The notes under the pieces are model-generated. The model did no database searches. It had not been told where the DNA came from and saw nothing but the letters and a program-made list of their open reading frames with translations. A stretch of 64,000 nucleotides of DNA from Austropuccinia psidii (Eukaryota > Basidiomycota > Pucciniomycetes > Pucciniales > Sphaerophragmiaceae), in the NCBI GenBank assembly GCA_023105745.1, contig JALGQZ010000003.1, positions 44,230,185-44,294,184 of the forward strand, written 5' to 3'. Of the stretch, positions 46,837 through 58,640 are shown piece by piece; the first letter of the stretch is position 1, and every line of letters starts with the position of its first letter. The translations under genes and the position numbers were made by a program.

Positions 46837-46880
46837 CTTATGTGTTTTTACTAAAAGCTTACATGTGTTTACCAACACCC
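46837..46880. repeat. Right terminal inverted repeat of the MULE
   Basis: On the minus strand it reads GGGTGTTGGTAAACACATGT, then TAGTAAAAACACATAAG, matching the doubled motif at the left end with several changes. Confidence 0.7.
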
Positions 46881-48929
46881 TAAATTTAATTATTATTATA
46901 AAAAATATAATAATAAATAATAATAATAATAATTATAATAAATTATAATTATTCTATTATTGTTATAGTCACTGACAGTTATAACAATAAGAATTGTAAA
47001 GCTCTTAATGAGACAATTACACATGGAAATATGAATATTGACCACTTATAAATAATATAAATATTATTTATAAAATAATTATAACACACACTGTGCAGAA
47101 ATAATTCTTATAGAATAAAATTCTATATAAAAAAACTAATACTAGATAAAAAAAATATAGAACTTTAGAGAAAACTTACTTATAATATTTATTTAATACA
47201 ACAAGTTAAACAACAACAGTTATTATATTAAATAATGATTATAAGTTAAAAACACGCCTAAAATCAATAATTTCAAAGATAAAACAACTTTTTATGATAA
47301 AATTTAAGATTAAAGAGTTTTTAAGAGGAATTTGTGGATTTTAAAAGATATTTAAGATGATAATTTTATAATATAAAATATATTATTGATGATTACAACA
47401 ATAATCTGAATTCTATGACTTCAATTCTTTAATTTACAATTAATAAAGAATAAAAGAACTTGAGAATTAATTTGATAAAAAGATTTTATAAATAATAAAA
47501 CTTTACCTGTTTAAATGTCTAATATGATTGGATTGATAATGAATGATGGACAAAAACAGTGATGAAAAGACTCTTTTTATGTCTTCAGAGCAGCACTCAT
47601 GATTCATAATGAATATAGAGGGCGTGCTCAGGTCAAAACTGAAAAACCATACTTAAAAACAAAGTTCTTAACTTAAGGCAACCTGTTTTTAATTCCAATT
47701 TAAAGTTGCCAGTGTTATTCTTAACTCCATGTAGCTTTAATCCTCATTTAAACTAATTATATTAAGTTTTTAATATAAATAAACTTATTTATACTAAAGT
47801 TCATCACATGAGCAGCTTAAAAATAGAGTTTCAAGCAGAAATCTCTTAAACTCAATTTTTAATTAATTTTTAAAGAAATCATAATTTTCTTTGAGCTTAA
47901 TTAAGAGAGTAAATTTCCAGGCTAATTACCCAGGAATTTTATTTTTAAAAGATACTTAAAATTTAATTTATATATAGATAATTTTAAATTCTAAGCTGTG
48001 TGAAATTTTCAAGCAAATCCATTCAGATTTGGATTTTTAATGAATTTTTGAAGTTATTACTATTTTTCCGCGTAAAATAGCAATACACACCAAACCTTAG
48101 CTTTTGATAAGGTTTTGATGCTTGTAACTTTAAAGTTTTAAGCTTATTTAAGGTTTTGAAGCCTGATTAAGCTTTGACAGTTCTTAAAACCTTGATTTCA
48201 AGCCTGCATATTGGGATTTACCCTTTGGCAGCTTGAAATTCCTGTCCAAATTGGGATAAAACCAGTTTAAACCTTAAGGTTGGATCAAAGTCTAATCTTA
48301 AAGTTTAAATAAGGTTGAAAATCCTCCAATACAGGTGGATAACCTTAATTGAATCATTGCAGATCCAAAAAGTTGGGTACCCCAGCTCTATTTGGTCTTT
48401 TTCCTTTGTCCCACCTTTTTGCGTAGATTTTTCCCTTTTATTTATTTAAAGCCATACCATGGCTTTGAACCCTTTTAAATTGAGCTCACGCAGGATTTAC
48501 ATTCTGTATGGCAAATCCTTAGCCAATTCAGTAAATATACACCCCACCTCAATTTTAACTAAAACTTTGGTAAGTTTGCATTAACCTTATGCAACCTTAA
48601 ATTTAAGCCTATTTAAGCTTAAATTTAACAATTTTAAAAAATTGTTAAAAAAGTTACATTAGTACTGTGAGATTCTCAAATCTTCTAATAACACAAGAAA
48701 TAATTGTTTTTGGGTATAACACCTTATGGATGTACCCTAGGTTATTTTTGGTGTAGAATCCGAAAATGACATAATATTTATAACTTTGTTTATCCAAGAT
48801 AAAGCTATACTTATTTTCTGTTATTTTTTATTTTAATTTCAACTAAAAAGTCTGTTTAAGACAAAATTAGCTGTTTATAAAATCATTTGTGGACTTATGG
48901 GTATGCTATACATACCTCACAGGCTCACA

Positions 48930-48938
48930 TTCCCTACC
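48930..48938 (-). promoter_or_regulatory. Polypurine tract of element 3
   Basis: In sense GGTAGGGAA, directly before the 3' LTR. It is shorter and less pure than in elements 1 and 2. Confidence 0.6.
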
Positions 48939-49067
48939 ACCAAAAACAAAATCGTACCACAATTTTTCTTTTGTAGTTTACCCACAAGTTATTTGGGGGG
49001 GGTATAATCCACTGTCCAACCTCTCTACTTCTACTTTTAAGTATGTTAAGCACACAATTCAAACTTC

Positions 49068-52000
49068 TTATTGAGCAATTGGTCTTCTCTCATGTCTGAA
49101 TCTTCTGAGAAACGTTTGGGAATCAGGTATTTTGCTTTCTACAGTCCACTCATCTTCATGTTGTGGATTTTTATACCTGACTAAGTATTCTATTTCATTT
49201 TTTCCCCTAAGTCTTCTTTCTTTCAAGACTTTTAGTACCTTTTTCTCCTCACTTATATCTAGTGGGGGTACTTATAAGGGTGTTTCATTTCTTAAAGGAA
49301 ATAATTCCTTGTCACTTGAAGTGTAATGCTTTACTAGACTGACAGGGAATGTTGAATGTTTATTTTCCAGTTCTCCTGACAGTTCTACTTGTACTGCATT
49401 TGTCCCATGAAGGGCTTTAATAATAAATGGTCCTGCAAAGGAATCTTTCAATTTCTTTGGGCCTTTAATATTATTAAAGTTCAAGGTTGAAACTAGTATT
49501 AAGTCCCCTACTTTGAATTTTTTATCCCATTTCTGCTTAGCATACTCAAAGGCATCAATCATGCTTTGATTTGCATGATGTCTCACTTTATCAAGCAATA
49601 GCTTAAAGCTTGAAGCAGTTGGATGAATGTCAACCAGATCTTTCTTCAAAGTATCAATTGGAAGTTTGGGGTTCCATCCTTTTTCCAACATTGCAGGGGT
49701 CTTGCCTGTTGAAGCATGGATGGAGGTCTTGTAGGCTAATTCCAATGCTGGTATAAGGGTACACCAATCATGGGTAAAGCCATCAGAATCTTTAAGCTCC
49801 AGGCCATAAGCACAAAATCTTCTGATCATGTCCTCAAGGGTTTGAATCATTCTTTCTGCTAACCCATCTGTTTGTGGATGGTATGCTGTTGAGAATGATA
49901 ATTTTGTACCCAAAACCTTATGTAAATTAGTCCATAAGGCTGATGTAAATTTTGGGTCTCTGTCACTAATGATATTTTTAAAGAGACCAGTATGGGATAT
50001 TACTCTATTCCAGATCAGAAGAGCTGTATCCATAGCTGTGTCATCTTTGTGACATGGTAAAAAGATTGGTGTTTTGCTATATCTGTCTACAATAACAAGA
50101 CATGCATTGTAACTTTTATCACCTCCAGGTGGTAGTGCGGTTACCCAATCCATGTGAACCACTTCCCATGGGGTACTTGGTTCTTAGATATGGATCATCA
50201 GACCAAATCTTTTACCAGTAGCTTTATTGGCTTTCTGGCATCTATCACAACTATGACAGTACTCAATGACATCTTTTCTCCAAGATGGCCACCAGGCACA
50301 TGTCTTAATTCTTTCCATTGTTCTGGCTTCAGACAGATGTCCAGAATGAATGTTATCATGGCATTCTAGTAGTATTGTGTTAATCAACATTCTACTACAT
50401 AGGACCATGACACATGTGTGTTTAGATCTATGATATAGTATACCATCAAACAAATGGAATCTTCCATTATCATAAGATGTTTTCCAAATATCATCCAGAG
50501 AATTAGCCAATGCTGCATCTTTGCAATCTTTGTCAAGTAGAGCAGTAAGTATATGGCAATTTTTATCTTGCTTATAGCTTTCTCTAACTTCCTCAAAGAA
50601 TTCTGTTCCTACATCTGTGATGTTAATTCCTTCAATTGGGATTTGAGGTTCTGCACTTGTAGGAACATCGGACGGACTTCCAGGTGTTGTAATCCCCATC
50701 TACTTAAGCCATCAGCATTCCTGTGAATATTTCCAGCTTTATGTACTATGGTCATATCGCCTCTATACTCCTGTATAGCAATCTGCCATCTTAACATGTG
50801 TCTGTTTGGAGTTTTCATGTTAAGAAGTGACTTTACTGTGTTACAATCAGTAATTACTTCAAACACACTACCATCAAGATAGTAATGAAGTTTTTCCAGA
50901 GCCCAAACAAGGCAAAGGCACTCCATTTGGCTAGCTCCATATCTGGCCTCAGTAGGTTTAATTTGTCTTGAAATAAAACAAATTGGACCTTCATAAGGCT
51001 TGTCATTGACAATTTGAACTTGATGAAGAGCAGCTCCTAGACCTTCACCACATGCATCAATATACAGTTTGAAAGGAAGTTTCCAGTCTGGCAGCAGTAA
51101 TAATGGTGCATTGGTCAAGGCATACTTGATTTTATCATATGCTTGAATTCTTTCCTGAGTCGTTTCAAAAACAGTTTGTTGATCACAAATTCTGTATAAT
51201 GATATGGCATGGATTGCAAAATCTTTGAGGTGTTTCCTGTAATAAATGGCAAAACCTAAGAAAGACATCATTTATTTTTTGCTCTGGGGCATCTGTTTCA
51301 GTAAAACTGCAGCCACTTTGTTCTTATCAACACCAAGGCTCAGTCCTGAGACTACATGTTCTAGAGCTTTTAACTCATGAAACCCAAAATTACATTTTTT
51401 AAGAGAAATTTTCATGTTCACTTGTAGAACTTTCTTAAGTACTAATGAAAGTCTCTCTAAATGTAATTACCAGGTTTCTGAACAAATGATAATGTCATCA
51501 ATATAAATGATTAACCATCCCTCTGATAGTTCATGTGGGAAGATAGTATTCATCATTCTTTGGTAATGAGAGGGTGCATTCTTAATACCAAAAGGCATCC
51601 TCAAATATTCATAAATACCACAATGAGCAATTATTCTCAATAATTTCCTAGCATGAGGTGTCAAAACATTCTGGTGAAAGCCTTTTAGAGCATCCATAGA
51701 AGTGATGAATCTTGCTTTGGATAATTGAGTCAAAGTCTCATGAATTCTAGGGATTGGATACCTGTCTGGGATAGTGTAGGCATTCAGTTCTCTAAAATCA
51801 CCAACCATCCTTGATTTATCATTATTCCAAGTAATGATTACTGGGGTTATGACTTCCACTTCCTCATTGTGTCCAACTTTTCTAAGAACTCCCAGTTTCA
51901 TCAGTTCATTAATATGATTTTCTAATGCTTCTCTAGCCCTAGGGCTATCTGGGTAAGCTGGTCTTCTTAATAGTGGCAGATAAGGCCTTTCCACATTAAG

Positions 52001-54036
52001 CATAATGTCCACCGCATGGCCTTTTATAGCCCCAAGTGGTTCATTATCTGAAGCAAAGGCTTCCCTGTATTGAAATAAAATTTCAATAAGCTCTTCCTTC
52101 ATTTCTAGTGCTAACTAAGGACTAATTTGTGCTTCAATTAATTGATTTAATACAAATTTTTCCTTATTAACATTTTTTACTTGTTTAATGACAGTAATTT
52201 CTCTTTTTTCTAGAGGAAAAGCAAATTTTTGTCTTTTATTTTCCCCTATAGTGAAATACCTGTCTTTATGATTATTAATATCAATACCATAAATATTGAG
52301 ATAATCATTCCCAAGTATAAAGTGTTGTGAAGTACAATTATTCATAACAACAATTTCAACTTTCAGTCTTATACTTCCTCCAGGATGAGGAAATATGATT
52401 GCTGCTTCAAAGATACCCAATGGGTGCATATTTTGGCTAGCACTGCTGAATGTTATACCTTCAATTGGCGTTAATTTGTCTTGCCAATTGGAATTAAATT
52501 TGTCAAGATAATCTTTTCCAACACAAGTGCAAAAAGCACCTGAGTCAAGATGTATCTTGGCTTCTATGTTATTTATCACAATATTAGTGATACAAGATGC
52601 CCCAGCTGTATAACCTTTACCTCTGGCAGGTTTGGTTTTTTGCATCCTGGAATCTTGCACATGTATGAGATCCATACATTCATCACTATACTGTGGTAAG
52701 TGAGTATGTACCTCAGTGACCTCAAAAGAGACATTAATGTTCTCTATACCCAGTTCTTCTGATATTTCTTCTTCTTCTGAAGGTTCCAAATCACTGTCAT
52801 GTAAAGATACATCAGTTTCTTTTGTGTCTTCCACTTTTTCAACATTTATCTCATTGACTCTTGTCTTTTTTGGACAAGTGTTTGCCAAATGAGATGTACT
52901 TTCACATTTATGACATTTCAAAGGAGGTCTGTCATGTGGTTTGTTTTGTCTTGAAATTGGTTTCCCACTAGTCTTATTGTCTATTGGGGGTTTGGACCAA
53001 TTTCTTCCAATTTTTGTTCTAGTAGTGATGTCCTCCATAGCATTGACATAATCTTCTGTAGAGCAAGGCCCAATACATCTGCTTCTTATAGCATGCTCAA
53101 GGTCACCACCACATTTTCTCAATATCCTTTTATGTACCATTGTTTCAGACATATCAGGATGAAGGGCAGTTAACCTGTCCTTCTGTTTAAGAAACCAAGT
53201 CATGGGCCTGTCCCTCTCAATATTAAAAATGGCTCCTTCAAAAGAATTTTCCATTCTAAATCTCCAGGAATCATTTGCCCATTTGGAAACAATTTGTTCT
53301 TTCCACCAAGGCCAAGAATGTTTACCATGGTCTTGTCTCATTTTATAATACCATTTCTTTGCTGATTTGGTAAATAATGAGTGTAATCTGGCACTTATGT
53401 ATTCATCTGGTATGTTAAAGTCTTCTTTAAACATATCAATTGTTTTCATAAATTCAATATGATTATATTCCCCTTCACCACTGAAGGTTGGCCATTCCTC
53501 TAATCTTGGAATGTCCTTATAATTGCAAGCGAGTTCCATGTCATGACTTGAAATTGTATGGTGTAATTCATTATTCAAGTTAAGTACATATCTGTCAAGA
53601 ATTGGTGTGGATTGCCTTGGCAATTCATTTTTTAGTGATATATTGTTAATACTTGATTGAATATCTTCTTTCAATTCAAGTCTTGCTTTATAACTTTTTT
53701 CCAATTGTTCTTGAAAAAGAGCTGCATTGTGACCAGTTGAGTTTTCCAAGTTTCGCACTTGTATTTTCAATTCTTTTAACTGTCCAGTTATAAAAGAAAT
53801 TGAATGTTCATCTGGTTGATTGAGTAAGGTAGCTTTAAACTCAAGTCTTTAACAAATTTGCGTCAAAGACAAAATATTTGCCTTATTAACATTTTCAAGG
53901 CCAATTATGGTCTTTTGTTGGTCTTTTACTTGTAATATTTCATTACCCAACTTCTGTTGGACATGATCAAATGCTTTAAATTTTGCCATAATTTCTTTAT
54001 TACAAGATTCAAAGTAAGCTACAAGCTTTACAAGAT
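49068..54036 (-). pseudogene. Gag-Pol polyprotein (ORF2) of element 3, many stops
   Basis: Homologous along its length to elements 1 and 2 but clearly diverged. Order from high to low coordinates: coiled-coil-like N-terminus (54036-53600); Gag (TFSGEGEYNHIEFMKTIDMF); CCHC knuckle (CHKCESTSHLANTC, about 52915-52870); protease with canonical DSG (HLDSGAFCTC, about 52550); reverse transcriptase with [10 protein letters not shown] (about 51500); RNase H ([16 protein letters not shown]); integrase ([24 protein letters not shown]); chromodomain ending RRFRHERRPIAQ at 49068. In-frame stops: 53849-53851, 52115-52117, 51467-51469, 51272-51274, 50184-50186 and 49272-49274, plus a frameshift near 50695. 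No ATG matches the ORF2 start of elements 1 and 2; the equivalent codon reads GTA. Confidence 0.92.
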
Positions 54037-54981
54037 CTACTTCTTTGGAAAGGATTGGTTCAATCTTTCCTCCTCCTTGTTTTTGAATTCCATCAAAGTT
54101 CTTGCCATATTGAACACATTGTCCATGGATGTTTTTTCCTTCTTTGGAATTCTGTATTCTGCGGGTAAGGCTTGTTCCACTTGGGCTTTGCCTTTCCCTT
54201 TGCCTTCTGCTTGCACTTCTGGTTGGTTTTTGGGGCTTGCTTGGGCTTGTTTGGCACTGGCTGAGGCGGATTTTTGCTGGTGGATGCTTGAGGAGCTTCC
54301 ACTGGGCTGTTGTCCTTGCCTTGAGCCAATTTATTCTTCTGGTCCTCTGATAACATGCTTTGGTTTTTCAACCAAGCTTTTATCTGTTGGACTTGTCCTT
54401 TGACAGACATGGGTGTCCAACCCAACAGAAGATCTTCTGTCTTTTATGGCCCCATGAACTTCTTCACTTGAAGATAAGATTTCATGGTGCCTATCCAAAG
54501 ACTTGGAAGGAGTTCCCACTCTTGTTGTTTTGACTCCAGGAACCAGTTTTTCCATTGGGATTGATAAATTTCCACAGCTGCCTGTTGGAAATGGTTCAGG
54601 TCTAACAGCAATAGCAGTTATGTCAGCTTCTGGACTCTCAAGAAGAGGTTCAAAGGTGCTGGCTAACCTTTGGGAACTGGTGGAAGTTCTGGCATCCTCC
54701 ATTTGTGCCTCTCCTCTGGGAGGAAATTATTGCCTTTTGGATTTGTGGCTGGAATGTCCTGGTCCAGATCCATTTGATTGGATGGAGTAGTTACTTCCAC
54801 TTCTAGTAGGAGTCATTTCACGTCAATTTTAATAAAAAATAGAGTAAAATTGAATTGAATTCACCTGCAGGACCTTTAAAGGGCTCTTTGGTTATCAAAC
54901 CCCTTGGTGCTGGACTGGATTGAATTTCAATACTGGACTCTGAGGTTTCAGAGCATGAAGAATTTTCTCTGATGGAAGACA
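54037..54981 (-). pseudogene. ORF1 of element 3, two exons, diverged and broken
   Basis: Exon 1 is 54981-54865 and exon 2 is 54802-54037; the 62-bp intron has GTGAAT and TACTAG ends at the same place and phase as in elements 1 and 2. Read in the ORF1 frame, exon 2 gives QQAAVEIYQ, MKSYLQVKKFMG, LLLGWTPM and, after a frameshift near 54150, EYRIPK and MDNVFNMARTLMEF. These align with QQASVDIYK, MNSYLTVRKFLG, LLNGWHPLM, GYRIPK and MENVFQMARTMMEL of element 2. Stops occur at 54663-54665, 54618-54620 and 54444-54446; the natural end is TAG 54039-54037. This copy is the key evidence that ORF1, not the overlapping frame, is the conserved protein. Confidence 0.68.
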
Positions 54982-55518
54982 CTAGAGAGAATTAAAAATA
55001 TAAGTTATTTTATCAAATAATGAAAATAACTTATAAACTCAACTTATTAAATAAAGTTGTTTTAATGTAATTTTCTGGCAAATTACATCAAAAATAAAGA
55101 AATATGTCTAAGATAAAAGAAAAAAATGTTTTTAGTAAAGATTTTTATTTTGAAAGATTTTTTATTTGATTTATTATTTTCTTTAAAGAAATAATAATTA
55201 TGCAATTAACAAGTTAATAAATCAAAATTGTATTATTACTCACTTTATATTAGAATAACTCAAAGAATAAATTTCAAGTCTGTGATGTGAAAAAGCCACT
55301 AGTTAGACAAAAGAAATTTATTCCAAATCACTCAATAGTATATTGTTTCAAACAATATTCTTAAGAAGAAATTGAATTTATTAATATTATAAAGATTATT
55401 TATAAGGGATACGTCCCCCCAAAAAAAAGGCAATATTAAGACAAATATGGCAATTTTACGTCAAAAAATAGTAAAATAAGGTCTAGAATATGATTTATGT
55501 CCCAAAAATTGGTTTAAA

Positions 55519-55538
55519 ATCACGGCCAGACCCCCAAA
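55519..55538 (-). promoter_or_regulatory. Primer-binding site of element 3
   Basis: In sense TTTGGGGGTCTGGCCGTGAT, two bases before the TGG, 15 of 18 positions matching element 1 although the flanking LTRs are unrelated in detail. Confidence 0.62.
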
Positions 55539-57727
55539 TGTAAGGTTTGTCTATGAAACTCTTGATAATAGTAGCAAAATCAAGAGTACTATGACTGTCC
55601 TCAATAGAAATATATAACATAATAAAATATTATAACCACAAATTTAAATATAATTATTAAAAATAATTATATAAAAAAATAAATTTAATTATTATTATAA
55701 AAAATATAATAATAAAAATAATAATAACAATTATAATAAATTATAATTATTCTATTATTGTTATAGTCACTGACAGTTATAACAATAAGAATTGTAAAGC
55801 TCTTAATGAGACAATTACACGTGGAAATATGAATATTGACCACTTATAAATAATATAAATATTATTTATAAAAGAATTATAACACACACTGTGCAGAAAT
55901 AATTCTTATAGAATAAAATTCTATATAAAAAAACTAATACTAGATAAAAAAAATATAGAACTTTAGAAAAAACTTACTTATAATATTTATTTAATACAAC
56001 AAGTTAAACAACAACAGTTATTATATTAAATAATGATTATAAGTTAAAAACACGCCTAAAATCAATAATTTCAAAGATAAAACAACTTTTTATGATAAAA
56101 TTTAAGATTAAAGAGTTTTCAAGAGGAATTTGTGGATTTTAAAAGATCTTTAAGATGATAATTTTATAATATAAAATATATTATTGATGATTACAACAAT
56201 AATCTGAATTCTACGACTTCAATTCTTGAATTTACAATTAATAAAGAATAAAATAACTTGAGAATTACTTTAATAATAAGATTTTATAAATAATAAAACT
56301 TTACCTGTTTAAATGTCTAATATGATTGGATTGATAATGAATGATGGACAAAAACAGTGATGAAAAGACTCTTTTTATGTCTTCAGAGCAGCACTCATGA
56401 TTTATAATTAATATAGAGGGCGTGCTCAGGTCAAAACTGAAAAACCATACTTAAAAACAAAGTTCTTAACTTAAGGCAACCTGTTTTTAATTCCAATTTA
56501 AAGTTACCAGTGTTATTCTTAACTCCATGTAGCTTTAATCCTCATTTAAACTAATTATATTAAGTTTTTAATATAAATAAACTTATTTATATTAAAGTTC
56601 ATCACATGAACAACTTAAAAATAGAGTTTCAAGCAGAAATCTCTTAAACTCAATTTTTAATTAATTTTTAAAGAAATCATAATTTTCTTTGAGCTTAATT
56701 AAAAGAGTACATTTCCAGGCTAATTACCCAGGAATTGTATTTATCAAACATACTTAAAATTTGATTTATATATAGATAATGTTAAATTCTAAGCTGTGTG
56801 AAACTTTCAAGCAAATCCATTAAGATTTGGATTTTTAATGAATTTTTGAAGTTATTACTATTTTTCCACGTAAAATAGCAATACACACAAAACCTTAGCT
56901 TTTGATAAGGTTTTGATGCTTTTAACTTTAAAGTTTTAAGCTCATTTAAGGTTTTTAAGCCTGATTAAGCTTTGAAAGTTCTTAAAACCTTGATTTCAAG
57001 CCTGCATATTGGTATTTACCCTTTGGCAGCTTGAAATTCCTGTCCAAATTGGGATAAAACCAGTTTAAACCTTAAGGTTGGATCAAAGTCTAATCTTAAA
57101 GTTTAAATAAGGTTGAAAATCCTCCGATACAGGTGGACAACCTTAATTGAATCATTGCAGATCCAAAAAGTTGGGTACCCCAGCTCTATTTGGTCTTTTT
57201 CCTTTGTCCCACCTTTTTGCGTGGATTTTACCCTTTTATTTATTTAAAGCCATACCATGGCTTTAAACCCTTTTAAATTGAGCTCACGCAGGATTTACAT
57301 TCTGTATGGCAAATCCTTAGCCAATTCAGTAAATATACACCACACCTCAATTTTAACTAAGACTTTGGTAAGTTTGCATTAACCTTACGCAACTTTAAAT
57401 TTAAGCTTATTTAAGCTTAAATTTAACAATTTTAAAAAAATGTTAAAAAATTTACATTAGTACTGTGAGATTCTTAAATCTTCTAATAACACAAGAAATA
57501 AGTGTTTTTGGGTATAACATCTTATGGATGTACCCTAGGTTATTTTTGGTGTAGAATCCAAAAATGACATAATATTTATAACTTTGTTTATCCAAAATAA
57601 AGTTATACTTATTTTTTGTTATTTTTTATTTTAATTTCAACTAAAAAGTCTGTTTAAGACAAAATTAGCTGTTTATAAAATCATTTGTGGCCTTATGGGT
57701 ATGTTATACATACCTCACAGGCTCACA
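55539..57727 (-). repeat. 5' LTR of element 3 (2,189 bp)
   Basis: Direct repeat of the interrupted LTR 42398-48929. It shows the MULE target TAAATTTA once. It ends in TGTGAGCC in sense, next to GATAC (57728-57732). Confidence 0.93.
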
Positions 57728-57782
57728 GATACCTTAGCAAGCTAAAAAACATTAAATTGATTTATTTTCTATAATAAGCTAC

Positions 57783-58640
57783 TTGGCTATCATAATAGTC
57801 TTAAGAGAAAAAACTCCATTCAATATGCTACAAAATACTTGTCATGAAGCAAATATGAAATATTTGTTAGAATCTAAGAATATTCCCCCTGAAGTTTGTC
57901 ATATCAAGGAGCTCATAAATAAATCAACTATGAAGTATTACGTAGATAAAGATACTCAGCTTAAATATGATTAATATGAGACCCTCCTTAACCTTTTCCA
58001 AACAAATTATCCCTCAGTGAAATATGTGGCTTCATACCACTATAGCTTACATAAGCACCCATCAACGGTAATTTTACCATTTTACAAGAAACATTTGAAA
58101 TTAATGTGGGATGGAAATATAATTATAATTGAGATGAAGAATGGTGAAACTAGTCAAATAAATCATTATATAAGTGATAAGCAGAATTTTGGAAAAGTAA
58201 ATTCAATTTCTTTGGGAGATCCTCATGCTTCAAATGAGAAATACTGTATTACAGTGAATGATATTGAGTTGGATGATTGATTTTTGAAAAATTGTCCTGA
58301 ACTTATAATTTATAAATTAATAAATACAAAGAATAATTATATAATTGAGACATAGAAAATTCTATAAAAATTGGGGCCTATTCAATATGAACATATTAAC
58401 TCTATAAAAGACTTAAATACTCTAATAATATATGCTAATCAGTATGTATTGAATTTGATAGTTATAGAAGAGAATATAACACAGAAAATCTATTTTTCTA
58501 AAAGAAGGGATCCAAGAAAGAAACTAATTTCTATGTTTAGTTGATATCACAGAGGACTGATAATTGCTTCCATACTTTTCCTAGTGGAACTGCCTCCACT
58601 GGGTAATTTTTCCTTGGAAAATGCAAGGGCAAAGCCATAT
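57783..58640 (+). pseudogene. Decayed protein gene of unknown family
   Basis: One frame runs for about 285 codons with only five or six stops (57972-57974, 58278-58280, two near 58350-58365, one near 58540), in DNA so AT-rich that a random frame would stop every dozen codons or so. It reads like protein: NIPPEVCHIKELINKSTMKY, then FQTNYPSVKYVASYHYSLHK, HLKLMWDGNIIIIEMKNGET, INHYISDKQNFGKVNSISLG and DPHASNEKYCITVNDIELDD. I recognise no family, signal peptide or membrane segment. There is no ATG at the left edge. It sits 50 bp from element 3, so it may be a host gene or the core of an old mobile element. Confidence 0.45.

Larger units (their letters stand above)
42547..46880 (+). mobile_element. 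MULE-type DNA transposon with OTU protease (4,334 bp)
   Basis: Begins GGGTATTGGTAAAAACACGTAAG and ends CTTACATGTGTTTACCAACACCC, imperfect terminal inverted repeats. It is flanked by the 8-bp duplication TAAATTTA (42539-42546 and 46881-46888), which occurs once in the sister LTR. It holds one spliced gene (43100-46176) for a transposase joined to an OTU cysteine protease. In-frame stops mean it is no longer autonomous. It landed after element 3. Confidence 0.9.
42398..48929 (-). repeat. 3' LTR of element 3, interrupted by a MULE
   Basis: LTR sequence occupies 42398-42546 and 46889-48929 (46881-46888 being the duplicated target), 2,190 bp after removing the insert. The other LTR (55539-57727, 2,189 bp) shows the uninterrupted site around 55679-55686. 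Confidence 0.93.
42398..57727 (-). mobile_element. Gypsy element 3, full length, with a nested DNA transposon
   Basis: Minus-strand LTR element flanked by GATAC (42393-42397 and 57728-57732). Without the 4,334-bp nested transposon and its duplicated 8 bp it is 10,988 bp. LTRs begin TGTGAGCC and end CCTTACA, as in elements 1 and 2, but the rest of the LTR is different sequence, so it is a distinct family of the same lineage. Gag-Pol and ORF1 are recognisable but carry many stops. Confidence 0.94.
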
